Positions 44,209 to 56,589 of a DNA stretch of 64,000 nucleotides are shown piece after piece (the first letter of the stretch is position 1; each line of letters begins with the position of its first letter). Location of the stretch: assembly GCA_016709145.1 (NCBI GenBank), contig JADJEK010000005.1, forward strand, positions 310,001 through 374,000. The letters are read 5' to 3'. Both the position numbers and the translations under genes were made by a program. This stretch comes from Planctomycetota bacterium. GTDB lineage: Bacteria > Planctomycetota > B15-G4 > JADJEK01. The notes under the pieces were generated by a model, which saw only the letters and a program-made list of their open reading frames with translations, was not told where the DNA came from and made no database searches.

Positions 44209-44577
44209 ATGGCACGCACTTCGCAACCATCCGACACTCGAAAGGTCCGGCTCGCTCGCGGGGCTGCGGCGTGCTGCCCGAGCGGTCCGCGCAAGGTGTC
44301 TCGACCCACAGCCGAGTACGCGCCGCTCTTCAAGGCGCTCGCGGACGAGACGCGGCTCGAAATGGTCGGCCTCCTCGCCGCGCACGGCCGCGAGATGTGC
44401 GTCTGTGACATCGAGGCGCACTTCGCCGTGAGCCAGCCGACGGTGTCGCATCACCTGCGCGTACTGCGCGAGGCCGGAATCGTCTCCTCGGAGCGCCGGG
44501 GTTCGTGGGTCTACTACGTTTTGAAGCCCGTCGTTGGGATCACGCTGCAACGCTGCGCGAAGCTGCTTCAAGCCTGA
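44209..44577 (+). CDS. arsR: ArsR-family metalloregulator
   Basis: 122 aa. Winged helix-turn-helix: LFKALADETRLEMVGLLAAHGREMCVCDIEAHFAVSQPTVSHHLRVLREAGIVSSERRGSWVYYVL. The CVC pair (MCVCDI) is the classic arsenite-binding site at the start of the recognition region, and an additional Cys pair occurs near the N-terminus (AAACCPSG). It represses the ars operon until As(III) binds. The candidate operator lies immediately upstream. Before the transposon inserted, this gene and the czc operon were divergent neighbours. Confidence 0.9.
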   Translation: MARTSQPSDTRKVRLARGAAACCPSGPRKVSRPTAEYAPLFKALADETRLEMVGLLAAHGREMCVCDIEAHFAVSQPTVSHHLRVLREAGIVSSERRGSWVYYVLKPVVGITLQRCAKLLQA

Positions 44578-44634
44578 GTGCCCTCTCTTTTTTTGGCTGC
44601 GATATCGACGCATCTCGATACAGGAGCAAGAGAC

Positions 44635-45453
44635 ATGTCGGACGAAGTGAAGGATGCGGTGAAGAAGCGATACGGGAGCATCGCCGCGCTCGTGCAGAGC
44701 GGTTCGAGTTCCGCGAGTTGTTGTGGCGGCGGCAGCGAGTGCGGCGATCGGGACCCGATCACGCGCGATCTCTACGACCCGGCGCAAGCGGGAGCGATTC
44801 CTGGCGCTGCGTTGGCCGCTTCGATGGGCTGCGGGAATCCCACGGCCCTGCTGGAGCTGCGTCCGGGCGAGACGGTCCTCGATCTCGGATCGGGAGGCGG
44901 CATCGACGTGCTGCTCTCCGCGCAGCGTGTCGGACCCTCGGGCAAGGTGTTCGGGCTCGACATGACGACGGAGATGCTCGAACTCGCGCGACGCAATCAG
45001 CGTGAAGCGGGCGCGACGAATGTCGATTTCCTGCTCGGCTCGATCGAAGCGATTCCGCTTCCGGACGAATCGGTCGACGTCGTCATCTCGAACTGCGTCA
45101 TCAACCTGTCCACCGACAAGGCGCGCACGCTCGCCGAGGCGTTTCGAGTGCTGCGTCCCGGCGGCAGGTTCGCGGTTTCCGACGTCGTGCTGCGCCGCGA
45201 ACTGACCGGAAGCGCGAAGGCTTCGATGGAACTTTGGACCGGCTGCATCGCCGGAGCACTGATCGAAGGCGAGTACCGCGACGCACTGAAACTCGCGGGG
45301 TTCGTCGACGTCAGCATTGAGCCCACGCGCGTCTTCGACAAGGCGGACAGCGCGAAGCTCGCAGCGGACGCTGGCGGGTGCTGCGGTTCCACCGAAGCCG
45401 ACGCGCTCGACGGTGCGGTGATGAGCGCATTCATTCGAGCAACGAAGCCGTGA
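44635..45453 (+). CDS. arsM: Arsenite S-adenosylmethionine methyltransferase
   Basis: 272 aa from ATG 44635, with AGGAG 9 bp upstream. Class I SAM-binding fold: VLDLGSGGGIDVLLSAQRVG (motif I), GLDMTTEML, NVDFLLGSIEAIPLPDESVDVVISNCVINLS (As-binding Cys in NCVINLS), VLRPGGRFAVSDVV, and the third Cys of the site in WTGCIAGAL. An N-terminal CCGGGSECG and C-terminal GGCCGS give additional Cys pairs. Converts As(III) to methylated arsenicals. Confidence 0.92.
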   Translation: MSDEVKDAVKKRYGSIAALVQSGSSSASCCGGGSECGDRDPITRDLYDPAQAGAIPGAALAASMGCGNPTALLELRPGETVLDLGSGGGIDVLLSAQRVGPSGKVFGLDMTTEMLELARRNQREAGATNVDFLLGSIEAIPLPDESVDVVISNCVINLSTDKARTLAEAFRVLRPGGRFAVSDVVLRRELTGSAKASMELWTGCIAGALIEGEYRDALKLAGFVDVSIEPTRVFDKADSAKLAADAGGCCGSTEADALDGAVMSAFIRATKP

Positions 45454-45514
45454 CCGTCCTGCGTCGACGCCTCGGCGAACACGAAGTTCCAACACTCAGC
45501 AGAGGAGAACGACG

Positions 45515-46525
45515 ATGGTGAAAGTTGGCATCAACGGATTCGGTCGAATGGGTCGACTCGCGCTGCGCGCGGCGTGGGGTCGCGACGACATCGAGTTCGC
45601 GGCGATCAACGAGCCCAACGCACCCGCGGAAACGATGGCGCTGCTGCTCGAATTCGACAGCGTGCAAGGCCGCTTCTCGCAGACGTGCACGGGCGGCGGG
45701 GATTCGCTCTCGGTCGGTGACTTCGCGCTGAAGTTCACGCAACACGAACAGCCCCGCGACATCCCTTGGCGCGAACTGGGCGTCGACTTGGTGCTCGAAT
45801 GCAGTGGCCGGTTCCGCACCTCGGCGAGGATCAAGCCGCACTTCGAGCGAGGCGCGCGGCGAGTCGTGGTCTCCGCTCCGGTGAAGGACGGTCCGCCGAA
45901 CATCGTCGTCGGCGTGAACCACGCTCAGTACGACCTTGCCAAAGAGCACGTGGTCACCGCGGCATCGTGCACGACGAACTGCCTCGCTCCGATCGTGCGC
46001 GTGCTGCACGACGGCATCGGCATCGAGCGCGGCCTCATCACGACGATTCATGATCCGACCAACACGCAGTCGGTCCACGACGCTCCGCACCAGGATCCGC
46101 GCCGCGCTCGCGCTTCGCAACTCAACCTGATTCCGACGTCCACCAACTCCGCGACGGCGGTCGGTCTCATCATCCCGGAGCTGAACGGGAAGCTCGACGC
46201 TATCGCGGTCCGAGCGCCCGTGATGAACGCGTCGATCACGGACTGCGTCTTTCAAGTGTCGCGCGACACGACGGTCGACGAAGTGAACGCGATCCTCGAA
46301 CGAGCGTCGTCGTCCGGTCCGCTCGCCGGCATCCTCGGCTTCGAGACGAGACCGCTGGTGAGCTGCGACTACGCGCGCGATCCGCGGAGCGCGATCGTCG
46401 ATGCGCTCTCGACGCGCGTGACCGATCGTCGCCTCGTGAAAGTGCTCGCGTGGTACGACAACGAATGGGGATACGCGAACCGCATGGTCGAACTCGCCGC
46501 AATGGTCGCGCGAGCGATCCGGTGA
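45515..46525 (+). CDS. Arsenic-associated glyceraldehyde-3-phosphate dehydrogenase
   Basis: 336 aa, full length. NAD-binding GINGFGRMGR, catalytic Cys152 in AASCTTNCLAP, substrate-binding NLIPTSTNSATAVG, VRAPVMNASITD and WYDNEWGYANRM. In ars operons this enzyme makes 1-arseno-3-phosphoglycerate from arsenate and glyceraldehyde-3-phosphate, which ArsJ exports. The adjacency to arsJ (3 bp) supports that role over glycolysis. Ribosome-binding site AGAGGAGA precedes ATG 45515. Confidence 0.92.
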   Translation: MVKVGINGFGRMGRLALRAAWGRDDIEFAAINEPNAPAETMALLLEFDSVQGRFSQTCTGGGDSLSVGDFALKFTQHEQPRDIPWRELGVDLVLECSGRFRTSARIKPHFERGARRVVVSAPVKDGPPNIVVGVNHAQYDLAKEHVVTAASCTTNCLAPIVRVLHDGIGIERGLITTIHDPTNTQSVHDAPHQDPRRARASQLNLIPTSTNSATAVGLIIPELNGKLDAIAVRAPVMNASITDCVFQVSRDTTVDEVNAILERASSSGPLAGILGFETRPLVSCDYARDPRSAIVDALSTRVTDRRLVKVLAWYDNEWGYANRMVELAAMVARAIR

Positions 46526-46528
46526 GCG

Positions 46529-47764
46529 ATGCATAGCGTCCGCGACTACGCGGTCATCACCGGTTCCTACTGGGCGTTCACCGTCACTGACGGCGCGCTG
46601 CGGATGCTCGTGCTCTTGCACCTGCACGAGATCGGGTACAGCCCGATCGAGATCGTCTCGCTGTTCCTTTTCTATGAGTTCTTCGGGATCGTCACGAACC
46701 TGCTCGGGGGTCTCGTCGCCGCCCGCTTCGGCTTGAAGTCGACGCTCTTCTCCGGACTGTTCCTCCAGATCATCGCGTGCTCGATGTTGGCAGCCGGTCA
46801 ACACCACCTGACGGTTCCGCTCCTCATGGTTGCGCAAGCACTCTCGGGAACCGCGAAGGACCTCACGAAGATGAGCGCGAAGAGCTACATCAAGCTCGTC
46901 GTCCCCGAGGACGATCGGCGCGGGCTCATGAAATGGGTCAGCGTGTTGACCGGCTCGAAGAACGCGTTGAAGGGTGCGGGGTTCTTCGTCGGCGGGGTGA
47001 TGCTCTCCGCGTTCGGTTTCGGCGGCGCGTGCATTGCCATGGCGGTCGGGCTCGGCGTCGCGCTCGTGCTGACGTCCGCGCTCTTGCCGCAAGCCGCGGG
47101 GAAGTCGAAGACGAAGGCGGGTTGGAAGCAACTCTTCTCGAAAGACGCGCGGATCAACTGGCTTTCGGCCGCGCGCCTCTTCGTGTTCGGCTCGCGCGAC
47201 GTTTGGTTCGTGCTCGCGCTGCCGGTGTTCCTGGCGAGCGGTCTCGGATGGTCCTACTACGAAGTCGGCGCGTTCCTCGCGCTCTGGATCATCGGCTACG
47301 GCGCGGTGCAAGCCGCTTCGCCTGCATGGCTGTCGGGTAAAGGCCAAGAGCCCCCCACCGCGCGCAGCCTCGGCGTCTGGACCGCGTTGCTCGTGGTGCC
47401 GCTCGGCGCCATCTTGTTCGCGCTGAGACTCGACGTCTCGACGTCGTGGGTGCTCGTCGTCGGTCTCTGCATCTTCGGGTTTGTGTTCGCGGCGAACAGC
47501 GCGACGCACAGCTACTTGGTTGTCGCGTACTCCGATCGCGACAAGGTCGCGCTGAACGTCGGCTTCTACTACATGGCCAACGCCGCGGGACGCTTGGTGG
47601 GGACCGTGCTCTCCGGGGTCGCGTTCCAAGCGGCGGGTTCCGGCCTCGACGGTCTGAAGGCGTGTATCGCCGTCTCGATCAGCTTCGTCGTCGTGTCGAC
47701 CGCTTGCTGCGTGCCCCTTCGTCTTGCCGAGCGCCGAGGCGCGCTCGCAATTTCCAGTTCGTGA
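46529..47764 (+). CDS. arsJ: ArsJ organoarsenical MFS exporter
   Basis: 411 aa with about 12 hydrophobic segments of the major facilitator type. Opening motif YAVITGSYWAFTVTDGALRMLVLLHLHEIGYSPIEI, then LFYEFFGIVTNLLGGLVAARFGLK, KMSAKSYIKLVVPEDDRRGLMKWVSVLTGSKNALKG, and in the second half NSATHSYLVVAYSDRDKVALNVGFYYMANAAGRLVGT. This is the ArsJ family, which expels 1-arseno-3-phosphoglycerate. It directly follows gapdh and precedes arsC. Confidence 0.92.
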   Translation: MHSVRDYAVITGSYWAFTVTDGALRMLVLLHLHEIGYSPIEIVSLFLFYEFFGIVTNLLGGLVAARFGLKSTLFSGLFLQIIACSMLAAGQHHLTVPLLMVAQALSGTAKDLTKMSAKSYIKLVVPEDDRRGLMKWVSVLTGSKNALKGAGFFVGGVMLSAFGFGGACIAMAVGLGVALVLTSALLPQAAGKSKTKAGWKQLFSKDARINWLSAARLFVFGSRDVWFVLALPVFLASGLGWSYYEVGAFLALWIIGYGAVQAASPAWLSGKGQEPPTARSLGVWTALLVVPLGAILFALRLDVSTSWVLVVGLCIFGFVFAANSATHSYLVVAYSDRDKVALNVGFYYMANAAGRLVGTVLSGVAFQAAGSGLDGLKACIAVSISFVVVSTACCVPLRLAERRGALAISSS

Positions 47765-47788
47765 CGCATCACCAGGGAGTCGAGACGC

Positions 47789-48260
47789 ATGTCCGAATCG
47801 AAACCCCAATCGCGTTCCGCGTCGGACGTCAACCCGAACCGAGAGCGCGTCTTGTTTCTATGCACGGAAAACTCCTCGCGTAGCCAGATGGCCGAAGTGA
47901 TCCTCAAGAAACTCGCGGGTGACCGCTTCGAGGTTCGTAGCGCGGGGCTCGCGCCCAAGGACGTTCATCCGCTGACTCACGAAGTCCTGCGAGAGCACGG
48001 CTTCGACACGTGAGCTTCGCTCCAAGGCGCTCGCGGAGTTCATGGGCAAGGAGTCGTTTCGATTCGCGATCATCGTCTGCGATCGCGCGGCGGAAGTGTG
48101 TCCGCGGATCTTTCCGTTCGCGCTGCAAACCCTCGTATGGCCGTTCGAAGATCCGGCGCTCGTGGAAGGGCCGCACCGCGCGCAGCTCATGAAGTTTCGA
48201 CAGGTCCGCGACCAGATCGAGGCGCGGCTTCGCGAATGGCTCGACAACGACCTCGCCTAA
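47789..48260 (+). pseudogene. arsC: Thioredoxin-type arsenate reductase ArsC, frameshifted
   Basis: A low-molecular-weight-phosphatase-type arsenate reductase of about 157 aa broken once. The active-site loop LCTENSSRSQMAE (CX5R) is in the first part, which reads to HGFDT and stops at TGA 48011-48013. The continuation ELRSKALAEFMGKESFRFAIIVCDRAAEVCPRIFPFALQTLVWPFEDP, with the resolving-type Cys residues, is in another frame to 48260. The junction ACGTGAGCTT is consistent with loss of two bases (or gain of one). Start ATG 47789, GGGAG upstream. Whether it is a true mutation is unclear. Confidence 0.85.
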
Positions 48261-48323
48261 CACGTCATCCACGATCGCATTTCGTCGTGTGGATCCCTCA
48301 AAATGCTCCGACTCTTCGTGACC

Positions 48324-48650
48324 TCAGTTCGCCGTGCGCGTCGGGAACGCGATGATGGCCATTCCTACAAGCATGACCGCGGTGCCAATAAGGTCGAAGC
48401 GATCCGGGCGAACACCGTCAACGAGCCAGAGCCAGAGAACCGCGACGGTGACGTAGACCCCGCCGTAGGCCGCGTAGGTCCGGCCCGCCGCACTCGGATG
48501 CAGCGTCAACAGCCACGCGAACAACGCGAGGCTCAATGCGCCAGGCACGACGAGCCATGCGGTTTTCCCTTTCTGGAGCCAGAGGTACGCGGCATAACAA
48601 CCAACGATTTCAGCCACCGCAGTGGCGACGAACAGCAGAACGGTTTTCAT
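48324..48650 (-). CDS. ynfA: YnfA/UPF0060 family membrane protein
   Basis: 108 aa, the same length as E. coli YnfA, with four TM segments: TVLLFVATAVAEIVGCYAAYLWLQKG, WLVVPGALSLALFAWLLTLHP, RTYAAYGGVYVTVAVLWLWLVDGVRPDRFDLIGTAVMLVGMAIIAF. The conserved AAEIxGCYxxYLWLxxG, RxYAAYGGxY and PDxxDxIGxxxxLxGxxII elements are present. Related to small multidrug-resistance-like transporters; substrate here unknown. Start taken as ATG 48650; a GTG at 48659 lies nearer an AGGAG. Confidence 0.88.
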   Translation of the reverse strand: MKTVLLFVATAVAEIVGCYAAYLWLQKGKTAWLVVPGALSLALFAWLLTLHPSAAGRTYAAYGGVYVTVAVLWLWLVDGVRPDRFDLIGTAVMLVGMAIIAFPTRTAN

Positions 48651-48680
48651 CGAATGCACATTCTCCTACGCTCGGATCAC

Positions 48681-49076
48681 ATGAAGTCACTCGCGCTCTG
48701 CGCCATCGCCTTGCTTTGCGCGTGCTCGTCCGCCGAGCGTGTCGAGCCTTCGACGTCGATGCAAGGCGCGATCCGTGAAGACGTGCCGCTTGCGTGTTCC
48801 TTGAACGAAGGCGATCTCGACGAGCGAAAGGCGCTGATCGCGGAGCTGACCCGCGGCATCGCGGAGCGCCGCGACACGGCTCACGGCATCGCCTATCGGT
48901 TCGACCCCGCCCCCGGACTCGTGGCTCGCCTCGGACGGCTCATCGACCTGGAGCGCGACTGCTGCCAGTTCATGACGTTCGCCATCACGGTGGACCAAGC
49001 CGACGGCCCGATTTGGCTCGAACTGAACGGACCGAAGTCGGCGCGCAGCGCGATCGAGGAGTACTTCGGTCGCTAG
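48681..49076 (+). CDS. Small lipoprotein with C-terminal Cys-Cys domain
   Basis: 131 aa. Signal with a lipobox (LLCACSS), then ACSLNEGDLDERKALIAELTRGIAERRDTAHGIAYRFDPAPGLVARLGRLIDLERDCCQFMTFAITVDQADGPIWLELNGPKSARSAIEEYFGR. The block LExDCCxFhTFxhTVxxxxGPIWLELxGP is one I know from short uncharacterised proteins often found near metal resistance genes; the adjacent Cys pair could bind metal. It is divergent from ynfA, 30 bp away. Function unknown. Confidence 0.65.
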   Translation: MKSLALCAIALLCACSSAERVEPSTSMQGAIREDVPLACSLNEGDLDERKALIAELTRGIAERRDTAHGIAYRFDPAPGLVARLGRLIDLERDCCQFMTFAITVDQADGPIWLELNGPKSARSAIEEYFGR

Positions 49077-49087
49077 GTCGTGTCCCC

Positions 49088-52699
<3,612 letters not shown>

Positions 52700-52705
52700 G
52701 CGGAC

Positions 52706-54514
52706 TTACTTTCCGCTCAGCGGGATCGCGCTGACGACCGATCCGCACTGTTTCATCTCGCTGCCGTAGAACGGATTGGCGACCTCGGGCGTCGTCTGAA
52801 GCCATTCGCCGCCGATCATCGGGCACTCCATTACGTAGAGAGTTTCCGCCACCGCAGCGGAGAGGGGAGTGGCCTCGACCAGCGCGATGACCTTCGCGCT
52901 CAACGTCTTGAACTCCTCGCGTTGTCGATCCAGGGCCACGCCGCGCAGCGCCTCGGCCGCGGTCGCGAGCTCGAGTGCGGTGCTTTTCTCGGCCGAGCCG
53001 GATACCGCGCCATGAAGCGCATGGGCCGCATCGATGAGCATCCCGGCATCGAACGGCTCGGACGAGGTCTGCTCTTTACCAAGTGCCGCGGAAAGCTCGA
53101 GGTACGCGGCGACGACCGCGTCCACCCTTTCTTGACGCTCCGGAGCGGGTGGCACATCGGCTGTCGGTGCCTTAAGGCGGCGCTTCTCGTTCAGGTACTT
53201 CTGGACCGCTTCGCGCAACCTGCTTTCCGAGTCGAGCAAGAACTGGCCGCTGGTGACGACGGTCTCTCCCGCAGCGAGTCCTTCGAGAATCTCGATGTTG
53301 CCGTCCGCGCCGGCGAGTCCGGTCTTGACGTCTCGTGGTTCGAAGTGCCCGACCGCTTTGGCCACGAATGCGATCTTCCTGTCGCCGGCGTCGATGATCG
53401 CTTCCCGCGGCACCAGCACGGCCCGCTCCTTGATGCGGGACTCGAGCCGCACCGTCGCGTACATGCCAGGCTTCAACAGGAATGAAGGGTTTGGGATCGA
53501 TACGCGCACGAGCGCAGTGCGGGTCGCGATGTCGACGTGAGGGTGAATGAAGATGATCTCGCCCGACACCGTGTCATCTGGCCGCGAGGCGGTCGCCGCC
53601 GTGACTCTCTGGCCGAGCGCAACGAAGGGTAGGTCCTTCTCGAAGACCTGCGCATCGAGCCAAAGCGTCGAGTGATCCACGATCCGCAGCACCCGGTCAC
53701 CGGCCTTGACACCAGCACCCTCGACGATCGGTTTTTCCGTCACATGGCCCGTGACGGGACTGGTGAAGGTGATGCTCGCCGGCGCCTGGTCGAGCTTGCC
53801 AAGGATTTCGATCTGCCGCGGGTCGAGCCCGAGCAGCTCCAGCTTGCGAGCCGCAGCGGAATAGAGGGTGCTGGCGGTCGCGGAGAGATTTGCGGCTCTT
53901 GCGCGCCGTGCTGCGATCAGCTCTTCGACGCCGAGTTGCAGCTCAGGGCTGTAGAGATCGAAGAGGGGCTCGCCCGCTTCGACGTGCTGACCCTCCGTGC
54001 TCGCGTAGAGCCGGCGAACCCAGCCCGAGACCAGCAGATTGATCTCGCTCGTATTCGGCTGCGCCTCGTCGAGGTAGCCCACCAGTCGAAGCGACCGCTG
54101 CAGTGGTCCCTCGGTCACGACGGCGACGCGCACGCCCATGTTCTGAACGACGGCGGGATCGATCACCAGCCGCGATCCTGTTCCGGAGTCAGCCGTCGCG
54201 GCCGTCTGCGGCGCGTCGTGCTCATCTACGTTGAGCGGCGTGAGCTGCATATGACAGATCGGACAGAGACCCGGGTGATCCTGAATGACTTGCGGATGCA
54301 TGCTGCAAGTCCACAGCTCCGCGGACCCCCGAGCCTCATGGTCGTCCGCCGCGTCGCCTTTCGCCGCGTGCATCCCGAGCCGTGGACCGATCGACGCGTG
54401 CCACCGCGCGCCGCAGTAGACGCCCGCGGCTGCCACGAGCAGCACGGTCAGCCAGCCGAATCCGCGCCGACGATCTCCCGTTTGCGTATGCGTGGGCTCG
54501 ATCGAAGCCGTCAT
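52706..54514 (-). CDS. cusB: CusB-type adaptor with HMBD and C-terminal DUF3347-like domain
   Basis: 602 aa. TM anchor (residues 20-35), then a heavy-metal-binding domain TCSMHPQVIQDHPGLCPICHM with Cys70, Cys84 and Cys87, then the adaptor fold (GYLDEAQPNTSEINLLVSGWVRRLYASTEGQHVEAGEPLFDLYSPEL; SPVTGHVTEKPIVEGAGVKAGDRVLRI). After residue about 460 there is a helical domain followed by VMECPMIGGEWLQTTPEVANPFYGSEMKQCG, the copper-binding CPM...NPxYGxxMxxCG signature of DUF3347-like domains. It overlaps the cusC stop by 4 bp. Two Cu sites in one adaptor suggest direct ion capture and transfer to CusA. Confidence 0.92.
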   Translation of the reverse strand: MTASIEPTHTQTGDRRRGFGWLTVLLVAAAGVYCGARWHASIGPRLGMHAAKGDAADDHEARGSAELWTCSMHPQVIQDHPGLCPICHMQLTPLNVDEHDAPQTAATADSGTGSRLVIDPAVVQNMGVRVAVVTEGPLQRSLRLVGYLDEAQPNTSEINLLVSGWVRRLYASTEGQHVEAGEPLFDLYSPELQLGVEELIAARRARAANLSATASTLYSAAARKLELLGLDPRQIEILGKLDQAPASITFTSPVTGHVTEKPIVEGAGVKAGDRVLRIVDHSTLWLDAQVFEKDLPFVALGQRVTAATASRPDDTVSGEIIFIHPHVDIATRTALVRVSIPNPSFLLKPGMYATVRLESRIKERAVLVPREAIIDAGDRKIAFVAKAVGHFEPRDVKTGLAGADGNIEILEGLAAGETVVTSGQFLLDSESRLREAVQKYLNEKRRLKAPTADVPPAPERQERVDAVVAAYLELSAALGKEQTSSEPFDAGMLIDAAHALHGAVSGSAEKSTALELATAAEALRGVALDRQREEFKTLSAKVIALVEATPLSAAVAETLYVMECPMIGGEWLQTTPEVANPFYGSEMKQCGSVVSAIPLSGK

Positions 54515-55932
54515 GGTGAGCCTCCGCGTTCCACACCGTCTGCAGTTTCGTCATGAATCAGGGTCTTCGAGGCGTGACCGTCGCGTGCCGAGCTTGCGAG
54601 CGTCTCGACGTCGACGCCCATCAACGCCTCGATTTCCGCCAGACGCTTCTCTCGCGCGGCGCGGGTCTCCGCCAGCACCACCTCGGCGTCGAGTCGCGAG
54701 CGCTCGGCGTCGATCAGATCGCGGTAGCTCGACGCGCCGTTCACGTAGCCTTGCCGCACGATCGACGACACCGTTCCCGCGAGCGGGAGGATCTGAGTCT
54801 CGAAGAGTGCGGTCTGTCGCTCGGCATCTCGAAGCGCGACCAGAGTCGCAACGAACTCTCCCGCGCGGGCATGCTGGCTTTGCCGCAACATCGCCTCGCT
54901 TTCGCGGAGCATTGCCTCGGCCTCGCGAATTCCGCCCCGAATCTCGTCGATCGTCGTCGGCAAGATGATCGCCGCGCCGAGCGCTTCCAATCCCCCGCTC
55001 GTGATCAGGGCGGACGGGTTCACGTCGGGAATCCATTGCATCCGCGCGAGCGCAAGCGCATCGGTGCGCCCTTCGACCTCGTGCGCAAGCGCCGCCAGCT
55101 CGGGGTTTTTCTCGACCGCAGCGGCGAGCAGCATCGCGTCGTCCGCGACCAACTCTCGAGGCGGCTCTACGGAAGGCGGGACTAGGTCTGTGTCCGCCGG
55201 GCGTGCGAGCAGACCATTCAGCCCCGCGCGCACGGCATCGAGTGCCGCTTCGCTGCTTCGCACTCTGTCGTCGGCGACGCGATACGCGACTTCCGCCGTC
55301 AACACGTCCTGCTGCGCGCCGCCCGCGCGTACTTTCGCGTGCGAGGTGTCCATCGTGATCCGAGCGAGCTCGAGCGCGTCGCGTTGGATGCGGAGCCGTT
55401 CGGCAAGCAGCCCGTAATCGGCCCAAGCGACGAGTACGCGTTTCTGCAGCTCGAACTTTGCGGCGCGAAACCGCTCGCCGGCCGAGCGGGCGAGATCGAA
55501 CGCGATTTTCCCCTGCTGCTTCACCTTGCCGGGGAACGACAGGTTCTCCATTCCGTCGAAGCCCAGATTGAACGTCGTGGCATCGAAGCCTTTCATCCCT
55601 CCCGACGACACGATCGTGGAAAACCCGAGCCCGACGTTCGTATTTGGATACGCGGATGCGATCCCGATTCGCTCGACCGCGCCTCGCCAGGCGAAGTACG
55701 CGGCTTCGAGATCTCCATTCGCGAGGAGCGCACGCGCCAGCACGTCCTTCCAGTGCGGACGTTCCGGCAGCTCGGGGAGGGAACGCTCTGCGACTTCCGG
55801 TTCGTAGCGCACTCCCTCTGCGTTGACGCGCGCCACCTCATCGGCGGCTTGCTCGGGAGCAAGCGAGCAGCCGCCCACGACGACGATTCCGGCGAGTCGG
55901 CATACGACTCGCGCGTAGGAACTTGCGGACAT
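54511..55932 (-). CDS. cusC: CusC-type outer membrane factor
   Basis: 473 aa, ATG 55932. Lipobox (AGIVVVGGC near residue 22). OEP repeats: ALLANGDLEAAYFAWRGAVERIGIASAYPNTNVGLGF, RFRAAKFELQKRVLVAWADYGLLAERLRIQRDALELARI, GGAQQDVLTAEVAYRVADDRVRSSEAALDAVRAGL, REAEAMLRESEAMLRQSQHARAGEFVATLVALRDAERQ and NGASSYRDLIDAERSRLDAEVVLAETRAAREKRLAEIEALMG. First gene of the cusCBA operon. The small Cys-rich exported gene 56185-56589 lies about 250 bp upstream on the same strand; the intervening DNA holds nothing recognisable. Confidence 0.9.
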   Translation of the reverse strand: MSASSYARVVCRLAGIVVVGGCSLAPEQAADEVARVNAEGVRYEPEVAERSLPELPERPHWKDVLARALLANGDLEAAYFAWRGAVERIGIASAYPNTNVGLGFSTIVSSGGMKGFDATTFNLGFDGMENLSFPGKVKQQGKIAFDLARSAGERFRAAKFELQKRVLVAWADYGLLAERLRIQRDALELARITMDTSHAKVRAGGAQQDVLTAEVAYRVADDRVRSSEAALDAVRAGLNGLLARPADTDLVPPSVEPPRELVADDAMLLAAAVEKNPELAALAHEVEGRTDALALARMQWIPDVNPSALITSGGLEALGAAIILPTTIDEIRGGIREAEAMLRESEAMLRQSQHARAGEFVATLVALRDAERQTALFETQILPLAGTVSSIVRQGYVNGASSYRDLIDAERSRLDAEVVLAETRAAREKRLAEIEALMGVDVETLASSARDGHASKTLIHDETADGVERGGSP

Positions 55933-56184
55933 GATTGCCTCATTCGGTTGACGAGGATCGTTCGTGAACGACGAACACCGGCCAATCTCGGACGGTGAGC
56001 AGCGGCGCTAACGGCGCTAGAAGGGGCGCGAATGCCGCGTCTGCGACTCACGCGCGCGAGCGCCGTCAACGAGAGTGCGTGAATGCGCCGAGAGATTGTC
56101 CCGAGTCGGGCCGAGTCCGTGACTCGGCGATTCTTTTCGCCGGCATCTCGCATCCCGTTGCGGATGCAAGCAGCGAAGGGACGA

Positions 56185-56589
56185 TCAAATCGTCAAGCTG
56201 CAATCGATCAGGCGGTGCGGCGGGCGGAGCGGAGGGGGAAGTCCACCGAAACGCGGAGGACGAGAAGCCCGCCAGTGAATGATCGGGACGAATCGCTCTG
56301 GGACGAACGCGACGTAGAACGCGCGGTCAATGCCGCTACCGCCGCCAACGCGAAGCAGAGGTTGCGTTTCGTAGTCGTGTTGAGGGTGGTGAGTGAGGCG
56401 GCAGCATGGCGACTCGCGCCGAATGCTTGGTCCAGGCGCGGTCGGACGCGTCTCGCTGGCTCCGCATGATCCGCCCTCGCAGCACGTTGCGCCGGCACGG
56501 CAGCACGCCGGGCGCGTCGGCGCGCGCGCGGGCAGCGCGGGAACCGCCGTCAACAGCGCGACGACTAGAGCCATTAGGCGCAGAACCAT
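56185..56589 (-). CDS. Small exported Cys-rich protein upstream of cus operon
   Basis: 134 aa from ATG 56589. A clear signal peptide (MVLRLMALVVALLTAVPALPARA) is followed by a short Cys-dense region (RPACCRAGATCCEGGSCG, then ESPCCRL) and a Pro/Arg-rich tail without recognisable domain. The Cys clusters resemble a metal-binding segment. It is divergent from copA, with 220 bp between the starts. No family recognised; it is not related in sequence to the proteins at 24425 and 40657. Confidence 0.5.
   Translation of the reverse strand: MVLRLMALVVALLTAVPALPARAPTRPACCRAGATCCEGGSCGASETRPTAPGPSIRRESPCCRLTHHPQHDYETQPLLRVGGGSGIDRAFYVAFVPERFVPIIHWRASRPPRFGGLPPPLRPPHRLIDCSLTI

Noticed and set aside
45431..47809. 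792-aa open frame on the minus strand
   Set aside because: Antisense of gapdh and arsJ; composition (Arg/Glu/Asp/His-rich) is typical of the reverse strand of GC-rich genes.
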